IMG/VR virus record: IMGVR_UViG_3300017951_000032
Coordinates: 1-41,353 of that record
DNA length: 41,353 bases
From: a virus
Direction: 5' to 3' (one strand)
A program made the translations under genes and the position numbers. A model generated the notes under the pieces. It was given only the letters and a program-made list of their open reading frames with translations. It did not search any database and was not told the DNA's origin. Of this stretch, positions 21,183 through 31,000 are shown piece after piece (position 1 is the first letter of the stretch; each line of letters opens with the position of its first letter).

Positions 21183-24100
21183 ATGGAATATGTTGACAAA
21201 ATACTATTTGGGGGATTAAACAGTGATGATGAGGAAAGGAGCTTTCAGCCTGGAGATTATCGCGCTGCCCAAAATTGCCGGATCGCAATAACCGATAGCG
21301 GTGCCGATGGGGCAATGGTGAATATCCCTGGCACCCGAGACACTAATGTTGAGTTCACAACAGACTCTACATACACGGTAATCGGAACGTATGAAAAGAG
21401 AGACGGCACTACCATTTATTTTGTCCACAACTCATCCACTGACGACCATAGAGTAATTCAATATGATCCTACAACTTCCACCGAAGGAGATAGTCAGATT
21501 CTCCTTCAGAATGACCCCAACGGCTCCACAGATGTTCTCCAGTTCGACAGCCAGCGACTCATCTCTGGTGTGGAAGTGGTCGATGACAACCTGTTCTGGA
21601 CCGACGACAACAATGGGATACGTCATCTTAACATAACAAAAGCGCAGCGCTACGGCAAAAGCATAGAAGTGGAGATCGTTTTTGGTGTGCCCGAAGATGG
21701 CTCCAACGCCGTTTTTGCTAATGGCGACACCTATTCCTTTGAGGCCTTCAATGAAACGGGAGCCACACAAACAGGTGGTTCTGTCCTTATTCTTACCGCC
21801 AATGGCTCCTATGAGGATGACCTGGAGGAAGGAGCAGTAGAATTTGCTGCCGCCTTCAATACTAATGGTACAGTAAATAGTTTGTATCAGGCAGAGGCCA
21901 GGGGGAAATCCGTGTTCCTTACTGAAGTGGGATCAACATCAAGGAGAGATGGCCTGAGTCCCACAGTAGCAGTAAATACTACGAGCTCAGCACCCGTATC
22001 GTGGTACTACACCAACGTATATCCTTTGGCGATCTCTGAGCAGATGATTAGCCTCGCCAAATATCCTCCCGTCCAGGCACCTTCAGTTTCATTCATTAAG
22101 GATGCCAATAAGGAAGGAAATTTCGTAAATGACAGCATTTTTCAATTTCAATATAGATACGTCTATGATGGTAACTTTAAGTCTGCATGGAGCCCTATAA
22201 GTGATGTGGCCCTTCAGTCTCCCAGTTGCTATGATGGCCATGACTACAATGGCATAGAAGTAAACTTCACAGATGCCGTCACTGCCAGCAGAAACCTAAT
22301 GAATGAGATCGTTAGGATTGAAGTTGGAGTAAAAGAACATAACACCGGTGACTTACGCCTGGTAAAATCTATACCCAGGAATGAGGTCGGGCTTCATAAG
22401 TCCTTTATCTACTTCTATAATGATCAGGAATATCCCGTTGTAGATCCGGTAGATGCGGCAAAGCTTTACGACTCCGTTCCTATCAAGAGTCGTTCGCTCA
22501 TTGGTACCCTCCAGAACAACAATTCTGACCAACGGCTGATGTTGGGCGGAAACCTGGAGGGGTATGACAATGTACCAGTAAACGTAGACATTACCCCGAG
22601 CCTTACGCCTATTGTGGATTGCGCGGGTAGATATACCGTTGAATTTACTCTGAAAATTGAAAACCTTATTAACTCCGATATTGGGGCCGTTCACCAACAC
22701 GAAAATGATATATGGCCTACATTTGGAGGTATCAAACCCTCCGGATCTTATGTCTCTGGTGTAGGTACAGATTACCTCCAATATCTTCCGGAGGGTGGCT
22801 TTGTGGGGTATCTCGCAGGCACCAACCATTTTGCTATTTCTACCCAGGATGAGGACGCCGCAATCTCAGCGTACAGTGACTCCGAAAAAAATATCTATGA
22901 TTCATCGACGTCTGGATTGAGAAATGATATCGAAACGGCAATTACTACCGGCACGCTGCGCCAGAACTTCTCTATACCCAATGTGAAGCCAGGGCGATAT
23001 GTGATCAGAATAGCCTCCCATTGGTGTTCCTTTGGGGACAAGCTCGGAAAGGGTGCTGATTATGACCTTAACAATGGCCGCAGGTACCAGACGACCTCCA
23101 GTTATGTGGATGGAGTAGATACTGGAGGTGGCGTTGTCTTTGGAACAGAAATTATCGTAGACCTCCCACATATCGGGGCCGGATCTACATCCACGGTAAA
23201 TGCTGGGGAGTTTGTTCTGAAAGACCTTACCGATCCCAGCGTAGGTGGAACGGCAGATGCCCTCCATGGATACCTGTTAGACGCAAAGGGATCTTCAGAT
23301 ATCGAAGATTTGCAGTCAGGGATCAGAATGGAAAAGAGGATCGTAAATGCCTATGATAGCAGTACGTCCCTCGGAAATACCAGAACAGACCATAATGGGT
23401 TCTTTTTCTGGACATCCTCAAATCCATTCACATACCTTAGAATAGGAATTGAGGACCAGGCAGGCAACGAAACCGTCTCCAGCACATCTTCCTTCCATTA
23501 TGAGGGTGGACTATTGGAATTGGCTGATGGTACCTTGGCCACCAAGCAGAAAAATTATATCACTTCCGGAACGAATGCTTTGAAAGAGGCAATCGTATGG
23601 AATGAGAATGAGTCTTTCAGAGACACTTATGCCACCTTCATTACGGGTAGGCTCCTTAACACAACGACAAGTGAGCCCATCAAAGGAATGAACGTGGTAG
23701 TATCTGGCGTGGGAAGGACCAGTGTTACAGATACAAAAGGGGAATATCGTATTCTGGCTTATACAGATGGGGCCACTACCCTGCTCACCGGATCATCTAA
23801 CTTCTCCAATAACTCGGTATGTTGTATGACCATCTCCCCCAACGCTAGGGTATTATCCCTTACAGGGATGGGGACTACATACACGCTGGAGAATATTTAT
23901 AGGGATACTGACGTCAACTTGGCAGTATCAAGCTCCAGCCTCATCGATGGCTTTCGCTTTAAGCGGGGTGGTCGCGTACAGTTGGGTATCGTCTATTATG
24001 ACGCTGCCGGACGTAGTGGCTTTGTGAATACCGTAGACTCGATGATTGTGGAGACTCCCTGGTGGGAAACGGTGAATGGAGATTCCTTCAATAACCTTAC

Positions 24101-25889
24101 CTACCAGATACACCATACTCCCCCGGTCTGGGCTACACACTACCAGATCGTAAGGACCAAAGATCAAGTGTACCAGGATTATAGACAGTTGGTGATCGAT
24201 AACGCGCAGTATGTTTCAGGCTATGACTCTGCAACAGATACCCCCAACTATGTGTCTTTTGGTGATCAGATGCAGGAAGTGCACATCTCCCTGGCAACAT
24301 TGACCAAGTATGCAGAGGAAAATGCCGGCAGCAGGCTAAGCTATCAGTACGTCGAAGGCGATCGTATCCGTCTTGTCCGTCAGGCCGATGGCACATATTA
24401 CGATACCCTGTTTGACTATCCTATCAAGTCGCAACGTGGCGGCAACCTGGTTATCGACATCTCAAATGATATTCCAGAGCTTGAAGAAGGAACCTGGATA
24501 GAAATATATACTCCCAGGGCATCTGGGGAGACAAAGTTATTCTATGAGTTTGGCTTCAGAGATGCCATTGGAGATGCGGGATTGAGTACACGCTACCATG
24601 AGGCCCCCGTAATTGATCAGACGTCCTCACTGCCTGCTACGGGCCTTATGTTTGAGGGTAATAGTTATCTTCGGAAACGCCAGATGACGACCACCACCGG
24701 CAAGATATACGAGGCCCTGGTAGAGTCTCCGTCCAGGTCTGACTTTTACCTTTCCGACGATGAAAATATAGGCCGCGTAAATACGGTCAACAGAGATGCC
24801 CGGCAGCAGCAAAGGACCTCCCACTTACGTTTCTCTGATCCCTACTCCGTGGATCTGAATGTAAATGGCCTTTCCAGTTTCCAGGCACTCAATGGAACGT
24901 CCTTCCCGGCAGACTATGGTAGGCTGGAGGCCCTTGTGTGGGCAAAAAATGTGATGCTGGCAATATTCAATAATGAGACGATTGCAGTATATGTCAATGA
25001 AACGGTGATTTCCGATGCCTCTGGAACGCAAAATCTTCTGGCGGTAGGCGATAAGGTTTTGGGATACTGGCGTCAACTGGCCGGTGGGCATGGTACTTAT
25101 CACCCTGACTCCGTAGCTGAAGCTGATGGGGACGTATATTGGTATGATTATCGCCGTTCCAGGGTGTCAAGATACTCCAACGATGGCATCACGGAGATTT
25201 CTGCTAATAAGATGCGCAAGCACTTCGATGATCGCTCTGCCTACATGGATAAGAGGGATAATGGATCAGCGGCAATAGGCGTATTTGACAAGAAACACCA
25301 GGAGTACATCCTGACATTGTTCTATGATGATGTTCTTACTGCGGATACCATCGTCTACAATGCGAAAGCAAAGAGATGGGTATCTCTCGTTTCCTATGTT
25401 CCGGAATATTACTCCAGGACTGACGGTGATCGATTGCTGTCCTTCGTAGATGGCCGTCCATACCTTATGAATGAAGGCGCGGAATATGGCAACTTCTACG
25501 GCACAAGATATGATCAGTATGTTACTATTGTAGCCAACGGCAATCCAGATATACAGAAAGTGTATATGTCCCTGGCGGCACATGCCAACTTTGTGGATGC
25601 TTCGCTTGGCCTTTGGTATGCCCCGACAATCATCGTCAAAGACAGTGAGACGGGAGCAAATAAGCTCAGTGAATTGGTGGAGTCAGACTTCGAACATGAA
25701 AGCGGTGTGTGGCGGTCAAAGTTCCTGCGTGACGTCAATACGGTGGCCGTAACAGATCCACTATTCAATGGGGATCGTTTGAAGGGTAAAACATTGGAAA
25801 TCAAGTTATTGAATAGTAATTATAATTATGTAATTATCAATAATTTGCTTATATTTTCAAATTCAGATTATTTATCAATACCGCAATAA
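21183..25889 (+). CDS. Tail nozzle/muzzle protein with CarboxypepD_reg-like domain
   Basis: 1568 residues, probably the distal tail tube of a short-tailed phage. The N-terminus MEYVDKILFGGLNSDDEERS followed by DYRAAQNCRI is the typical opening of nozzle-type (T7 gp12/P22 gp4-like in role) proteins in Bacteroidetes phages. Long beta-rich sequence follows. At about residues 817-860, FITGRLLNTTTSEPIKGMNV then SVTDTKGEYRIL match a carboxypeptidase-regulatory-like beta-sandwich. Later WYDYRRSRVSRYSNDGI (about 1319-1335) and DKKHQEYILTLFYDD (about 1363-1377) resemble beta-propeller blades. The final ~30 codons are unusually AT-rich (NSNYNYVIINNLLIF). Function by context and character. Confidence 0.78.
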   Translation: MEYVDKILFGGLNSDDEERSFQPGDYRAAQNCRIAITDSGADGAMVNIPGTRDTNVEFTTDSTYTVIGTYEKRDGTTIYFVHNSSTDDHRVIQYDPTTSTEGDSQILLQNDPNGSTDVLQFDSQRLISGVEVVDDNLFWTDDNNGIRHLNITKAQRYGKSIEVEIVFGVPEDGSNAVFANGDTYSFEAFNETGATQTGGSVLILTANGSYEDDLEEGAVEFAAAFNTNGTVNSLYQAEARGKSVFLTEVGSTSRRDGLSPTVAVNTTSSAPVSWYYTNVYPLAISEQMISLAKYPPVQAPSVSFIKDANKEGNFVNDSIFQFQYRYVYDGNFKSAWSPISDVALQSPSCYDGHDYNGIEVNFTDAVTASRNLMNEIVRIEVGVKEHNTGDLRLVKSIPRNEVGLHKSFIYFYNDQEYPVVDPVDAAKLYDSVPIKSRSLIGTLQNNNSDQRLMLGGNLEGYDNVPVNVDITPSLTPIVDCAGRYTVEFTLKIENLINSDIGAVHQHENDIWPTFGGIKPSGSYVSGVGTDYLQYLPEGGFVGYLAGTNHFAISTQDEDAAISAYSDSEKNIYDSSTSGLRNDIETAITTGTLRQNFSIPNVKPGRYVIRIASHWCSFGDKLGKGADYDLNNGRRYQTTSSYVDGVDTGGGVVFGTEIIVDLPHIGAGSTSTVNAGEFVLKDLTDPSVGGTADALHGYLLDAKGSSDIEDLQSGIRMEKRIVNAYDSSTSLGNTRTDHNGFFFWTSSNPFTYLRIGIEDQAGNETVSSTSSFHYEGGLLELADGTLATKQKNYITSGTNALKEAIVWNENESFRDTYATFITGRLLNTTTSEPIKGMNVVVSGVGRTSVTDTKGEYRILAYTDGATTLLTGSSNFSNNSVCCMTISPNARVLSLTGMGTTYTLENIYRDTDVNLAVSSSSLIDGFRFKRGGRVQLGIVYYDAAGRSGFVNTVDSMIVETPWWETVNGDSFNNLTYQIHHTPPVWATHYQIVRTKDQVYQDYRQLVIDNAQYVSGYDSATDTPNYVSFGDQMQEVHISLATLTKYAEENAGSRLSYQYVEGDRIRLVRQADGTYYDTLFDYPIKSQRGGNLVIDISNDIPELEEGTWIEIYTPRASGETKLFYEFGFRDAIGDAGLSTRYHEAPVIDQTSSLPATGLMFEGNSYLRKRQMTTTTGKIYEALVESPSRSDFYLSDDENIGRVNTVNRDARQQQRTSHLRFSDPYSVDLNVNGLSSFQALNGTSFPADYGRLEALVWAKNVMLAIFNNETIAVYVNETVISDASGTQNLLAVGDKVLGYWRQLAGGHGTYHPDSVAEADGDVYWYDYRRSRVSRYSNDGITEISANKMRKHFDDRSAYMDKRDNGSAAIGVFDKKHQEYILTLFYDDVLTADTIVYNAKAKRWVSLVSYVPEYYSRTDGDRLLSFVDGRPYLMNEGAEYGNFYGTRYDQYVTIVANGNPDIQKVYMSLAAHANFVDASLGLWYAPTIIVKDSETGANKLSELVESDFEHESGVWRSKFLRDVNTVAVTDPLFNGDRLKGKTLEIKLLNSNYNYVIINNLLIFSNSDYLSIPQ

Positions 25890-25892
25890 AAA

Positions 25893-26633
25893 ATGCCACT
25901 TCCATTAGCAGCCATAGCAGCATTAGCTGGCCCAGCCATGAAAGCCGGAACGTCCATTTACCAGGGCATCCGAGCGAAGCAGTTGAGGGATAGAAACCCG
26001 CGTCCGACATACAGGATACCGGGAGAAGTGGGTGAGGCAGCAGCAGCAGCGAGGTTGGCATATAATGACCCCAACCTGTACGCTCGAAATATTGCTGCCC
26101 GTCAGTTAGAAGCAGGCACAGCCGCCAATGCTGGCAGGGCTATCGATATGGGCAGGGGTGGTAATGAGGTATTGGCAACAATCGCAGCCCTCTCCGGAAA
26201 TCAGAATAGAGCGCTGGAGAACCTGGCAGTAGAAGGGGATCTTGCCCGTAATCAGCGTTTTGGGCAGATGAATAGAGCGCTGAACCAGGCGGCAAGGTAT
26301 CGTGACTATGCCTACCAGGAAAACCAAAAAGAGCCTTATACCCAGGCACAGCAGGCAGCAAGCGCACTGGCTGGAGCATCTATTCAAAATATGTATGGTG
26401 CTACGTCCGACTTCTCAGATATTGCCACTAAGCTTTTGCCGATTGGTGATCTGAAAGGCAACAATACTGGCACCATGTCCAATATTGGAGGTAAGCTGAG
26501 TAATGATGACCTGGGACGTCTGGTGCAATCACTGATCGCCAGATCCGGATTGGCTGGAATAGGAAAAGGTGCTGAAATAGGAAAAGGTGCTGAAATAGGA
26601 AAAGGTGCTGGAATAGGAAAGGTGCTGGAATAG
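25893..26633 (+). CDS. Internal virion protein, truncated by frameshift in 18-bp repeats
   Basis: 246 residues as read. Ala/Gly/Arg-rich, starting MPLPLAAIAALAGPAMKAGT, with helices throughout (NIAARQLEAGTAANAGRAID), as in ejected core proteins of short-tailed phages. The C-terminus is a repeat of six residues (GIGKGA). The fourth DNA repeat lacks one A, so the frame ends at a TAG at 26631. Restoring the missing base continues the frame to TAA at 26693-26695, adding a GVVGATLAKNILDGAY tail and ending just before the next ATG at 26698. Small Gly/Ala-rich internal proteins fit ejection or core roles. Confidence in gene reality is high, in the true end low. Confidence 0.75.
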   Translation: MPLPLAAIAALAGPAMKAGTSIYQGIRAKQLRDRNPRPTYRIPGEVGEAAAAARLAYNDPNLYARNIAARQLEAGTAANAGRAIDMGRGGNEVLATIAALSGNQNRALENLAVEGDLARNQRFGQMNRALNQAARYRDYAYQENQKEPYTQAQQAASALAGASIQNMYGATSDFSDIATKLLPIGDLKGNNTGTMSNIGGKLSNDDLGRLVQSLIARSGLAGIGKGAEIGKGAEIGKGAGIGKVLE

Positions 26634-26659
26634 GAAAAGGTGCTGGAGTGGTGGGTGCT
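26556..26659 (+). repeat. 18-bp tandem repeat array with a one-base deletion
   Basis: Five copies of GGAATAGGAAAAGGTGCT-type units (first base pair varies GGA/GAA), plus a degraded sixth (26645-26659). The fourth copy (26610-26626) is 17 bp, with AAA instead of AAAA, changing the reading frame. Encodes GIGKGA or EIGKGA. Confidence 0.85.
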
Positions 26660-26697
26660 ACTTTGGCTAAAAATATACTTGATGGGGCATATTAACA

Positions 26698-28083
26698 ATG
26701 GCAGTAATGAACGGACTCGACGGATTATCAAGGATAGGTGAAGCAGTTGTCCTTCCAACCAGGGACAATGGAGCCCCTATTGATAACTATTTGGAGAGAA
26801 GGGATAAGGCACAAGCTGAGCTTAATCCTACTAACTCCCCATTTGCCGAATCTCCTGCCGTTGAAGGCCTGTTCCCTGATGACTACCGTGACATTATGGG
26901 AAGATACTACGATGTGAGTCGTTTGGCATCTGACTATATGAGGAAGGGGTATAACATCTCCAATCCTACTACCTCAGAAGAGTTTCAGCTTCGAACACAG
27001 CTAAGGGAGTTGCAAGCGCAGATTGAATATGATGAGCAATATGCGCGTCAGGGGAAGAGTCTCTATGACCAAGCTCGCAAGGCAGCACTCTCTGGGAAGT
27101 ATGATATCAACCAGTGGAATGAGCTGGAGCGTCAATACTTTGATGATCGAGCCCGCATGGACTTCGGGCAAAGGCTCGACCTTGGATTACCTACGGTTTC
27201 ACCCAAGCAAAATCCTTATGTCTTTGCTGATGAGTTTAACCGCCTGAAGTCGAATATCCTGCCGGAGAAAGATACAAACCTTTTCCAGCAGGGAACACTT
27301 TATGGTGAGGAAACAACAACGTCCTACACCGAGCAGAGCCGGAAGAATATGGCCATACAGCTGATCTCAGATCCTCGCGGCCAGGAATACCTTTCCACTC
27401 AGTTCAATCAGCTTCCCAAAGAGCAGCAAGACAAGATCACTAAGTCAGCAACAGAAAAAGGAACTAGCCCACTATATGAATATAGCCTTTCAGTGGTTAA
27501 CAAAAATCTGGGCCAGGTACAGAAAGACGCAACCTATAAACAGAAATCAGCGGCGTGGGATAGATTAGGTATCGAAAGGGGTAATTACGAATACTTATCA
27601 GAAATGTTGCTTCGCAATATGGCGTTATTGGCGTCTGGAAAAGCGATGGAGGGCGGATCCTATGGCCCCGGCACTCCAGGTCTGTATGCGGGGATGAAGT
27701 TTGGCGGTGGCGATAAGACAATCGTCCGCGTGGACCAAAATGCTAACCAGGACGGACTTTTGATTCTGGTAGAATACCGAAATAAGAGTGGTTATGGTGT
27801 TAAGCATGAATATATCCCTATTACCAATGAGAATATGTGGACTCAGTTTATCACTCAAATGGTAAAAGAGAACTTTGGCTCGGATGCCGATAGGGTCCTT
27901 CATGAAATGAGCAAGCGTTATCAGCAGCAGTACAAGGGAGATCTGAAGAACTTCAGGTGGCAGAATATCTTCCCAGGAAACTCTTCAGGATCACAGCCCA
28001 ACACTAACAGTAGTGGAGTACAATGGCAATCAAGTGGTGGTAAGAGTAGTTCAAGTAGTGCTTCAGGTATAAAGTGGAAATAA
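26698..28083 (+). CDS. Internal virion protein candidate
   Basis: 461 residues. The middle is helical with Gln/Glu/Arg (LRTQLRELQAQIEYDEQYAR, about 99-118; WNELERQYFDDRARMDFGQR, about 140-159). The C-terminus is a Ser/Gly/Gln-rich tail (SSGVQWQSSGGKSSSSSASG). It lies between another internal protein and the giant cargo protein, so I infer a virion-internal or ejection-associated role. The ATG is two bases after the restored stop of the preceding gene; the stop overlaps the next ATG by one base. Confidence 0.72.
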   Translation: MAVMNGLDGLSRIGEAVVLPTRDNGAPIDNYLERRDKAQAELNPTNSPFAESPAVEGLFPDDYRDIMGRYYDVSRLASDYMRKGYNISNPTTSEEFQLRTQLRELQAQIEYDEQYARQGKSLYDQARKAALSGKYDINQWNELERQYFDDRARMDFGQRLDLGLPTVSPKQNPYVFADEFNRLKSNILPEKDTNLFQQGTLYGEETTTSYTEQSRKNMAIQLISDPRGQEYLSTQFNQLPKEQQDKITKSATEKGTSPLYEYSLSVVNKNLGQVQKDATYKQKSAAWDRLGIERGNYEYLSEMLLRNMALLASGKAMEGGSYGPGTPGLYAGMKFGGGDKTIVRVDQNANQDGLLILVEYRNKSGYGVKHEYIPITNENMWTQFITQMVKENFGSDADRVLHEMSKRYQQQYKGDLKNFRWQNIFPGNSSGSQPNTNSSGVQWQSSGGKSSSSSASGIKWK

Positions 28084-31000
28084 TGAACGAAGAACTGAAC
28101 AAATACTATGAGTATCTGAAAGGGGCTGGAGCAGATGTTCCGGATTCCTTTGATTCTTTTTCCAATACCCTTTCCGATGAAGGTAATAGGGAGACGTATT
28201 ACAACTACCTCCGTAATGAGGGGTATGATACGCCCGAAACATTTGAGTCCTTCAATTCCACATTATTTGGAACCGTAAAAAAAAAAGACGATACTCAGGT
28301 TTCTCAACCTTCTTTGGACGAATCTCCAGAGCCTTTGGAAGAAGCCGAAAACGACCAAGGCCTAGAGGGACCATTAGCCTTAGAAAATCCATGGGATAAG
28401 ACACTGGAGACTGCGAACATGCAGCCACCAGAAGTACAGCCCCAATGGCAAGAAGCGCTACCCGATGGCTCTATGACCGAGGGGATGGAAGTTCCTGAAG
28501 TGAGCATGGATGACGTTGGGAAGATCGAAAGTGGGCCTATCGGTCCAGATAATCCCTACCGTCCAGACCTGAAAGGCTTCGTCCTGGCCGAAAATCAAAT
28601 CAAATCAAGGTTAAATAATGACAAGATCAAGCCGTGGATGTTCTCCGGCACAAATGATCCTGGCTCCGATGTGACTCCATCGGGTAATCCTGCCTATGAG
28701 GGGACAACAGAGCAAGAGCTTCCCAGAGACTTATCCTGGGAGGACCTGGCAGAGCAAGTTGAAAATGCTGAAGGCCAGGATGTGAAGGCCGGAATGGATA
28801 AATACCTGAACTATGAGGGCCGTCAGATGCTTGAATACGTTCTCCAGAAGCGTGCCGATGATCGCATGAGGGTACGCAATATGCTTATTGAGCATGATGA
28901 GGACGTCCTTCTTCCTATTGAGGGTACAGCCGGCGAAAGTGATGGAGTCGAACTATACGATCTCAATACCTTTGGAATGACAAAAGTCACCAAGGCGGAT
29001 ATCAAAAGCTACCTCGATGGATCAGCAAAGAGATTGTTCGGCGAAGAGTCCCTGGACGATCTCCCGGAAGATCAGAAGAAATTTATACTCAGATCATTCG
29101 CAGAGAAATACAGTGACCGTGAAACGGTAGAAACCATGTTCAAAGATTCAGGAATGGACTTTGACGTTTCTCGCCTACAACACATATATGGTGCCTTCAC
29201 TAAGGGAGCATACGGCATGCTGGAGGGATCAGCGAAACAGACAATGAGGGCGCTTGATCCGGAAGATGGTTATATCAATACCATTAGAAAGTTTGTTTTC
29301 GGGGAGCCAGACATGCACCCATTGGCAGAACAGCGATACTGGGAAGATAAAAATATTGCCTTAAACAAGGACTTTAGTGCCCTGGAGAAGAAGCAACTAG
29401 GATGGATTGGCGCATATAAGTCAAATCCCAAATACCAAAACTCCTTCCTTTCTAATACCATCCCTTCAGCATTGGGTAGTGCCGTGGGCATTGTCGCCGG
29501 TGGTGGTGGTACGCCTTTGGGTATGGGGATTATCGGTTCCGGTGCCGGTGGTGATATGCAGGCAACAGCAGCATTTCAGAAAGGTGCAGATCTGGATGCA
29601 GCATTTAAGGCCCAGGTAGTAGGAATGGGAATAGGTGCTTCCGAAGCATTCCCGTTCATTAATATTTTTAATCGATTCAGTTCTGGAGCAAAGGGGTCAA
29701 TCCTCAAACGTATAGCAATGTCCTCTGGAGAGGAAGGCTTACAAGAGATATTTGCTGGGGCAATGAATAACTGGACAGCCCAACAGCTATATGACGAGAA
29801 GCAAAGGATCATAGACGACAAGACACTGGAGGAAGGTGCTGCCGGTGCAATCGTAGGATCTCTATTTGCTGGAGCCGGGGCCCTGGTGGAAGGGCGCCAG
29901 AAGAATAAGCAGCCTAAGCTTACAGAGGAACAATCCCGAGAAAAACAGGCTAATCTCCGCAAATTGTATGAGGATGCGAACCCAGAAAAGGTCGCAAAAG
30001 AGCAGGAGGCCGAGCAGGCGAAGCTCAAAAAGCTGTATGAGTCTGCCCAGCCAAAAGAGGAAGCAACAACCGAAGAGGGGCCACAAGCGAAGATTCCCGT
30101 ATCTCCGCAGCCTACTAATGAAGTAACCGATGTAGTAGAACCAATAAATCAAGAAGAAAATGCCGGACTTCCCGAAGATCAAAAACCCGAAGAGGAAATC
30201 ATCGAAGCTCAAAAAGACGAAGCCCAAATCGAGCCAACAGAAACGGTAGACAATACTGAAGAGGTGGTTGAAGAGGTGGTTGAAGAGGAAGCCGCTGAGC
30301 CTAAGTTTGATGTCCAGGAGGGTGAATCTTTAGGAGAGTTGACGTCCAGGAAGAAAACCAAGACGGCTACGGCAAAGCGCATCAAGAAGCTGAAGAAAGA
30401 CCATGCAGTATTTTCCACTAAGAAGCATACCATCGTCAGAGATAGAGATGGGCTCCATGTGATTAAAAACAAAGAAAATGCTCCCGAGGACCGCACGAAG
30501 AAAGTGTATCGGGAAGTGGTGAAGCAATACATCGCCGAGAACTTTGAGTCCATGGAGAACGCCGATGAGATTGTAGAAGTGGCAATGGTCTGGGATGCGA
30601 ACCGCCCACTACGGAAGGGTGCTGGCCGTGCTGATATGGGGGTAGACGATGTTATTGCCAGTGAGATAGGGGGTATGAGCCGTGCTGATTTCGCCCGTTA
30701 TGGAGATCCTAATGCGATCACTGAACAGATGGCCAAAGCTTATGGTATGGACGAGAAGGCTGATGGCATTGATGCTGATATTGAAGTTGCTAGTGCTTCC
30801 AATTTTGGGGGAAGGGATGATGCAATCACACCAGAAGATGTCGTTGATTTTATGATTCGATTCCCAGGAGGCCCAAAAGACTTCAGGGCTCACGCCAAAA
30901 AGGCAAGCGCTGAAGCTGGATTTGGGATTGACTTGGACGCAAGGGATGAAGCTGCCAGGAAGTTCAAGGAGTTGACAGGATTGGATATCGGCGAAAGCAT

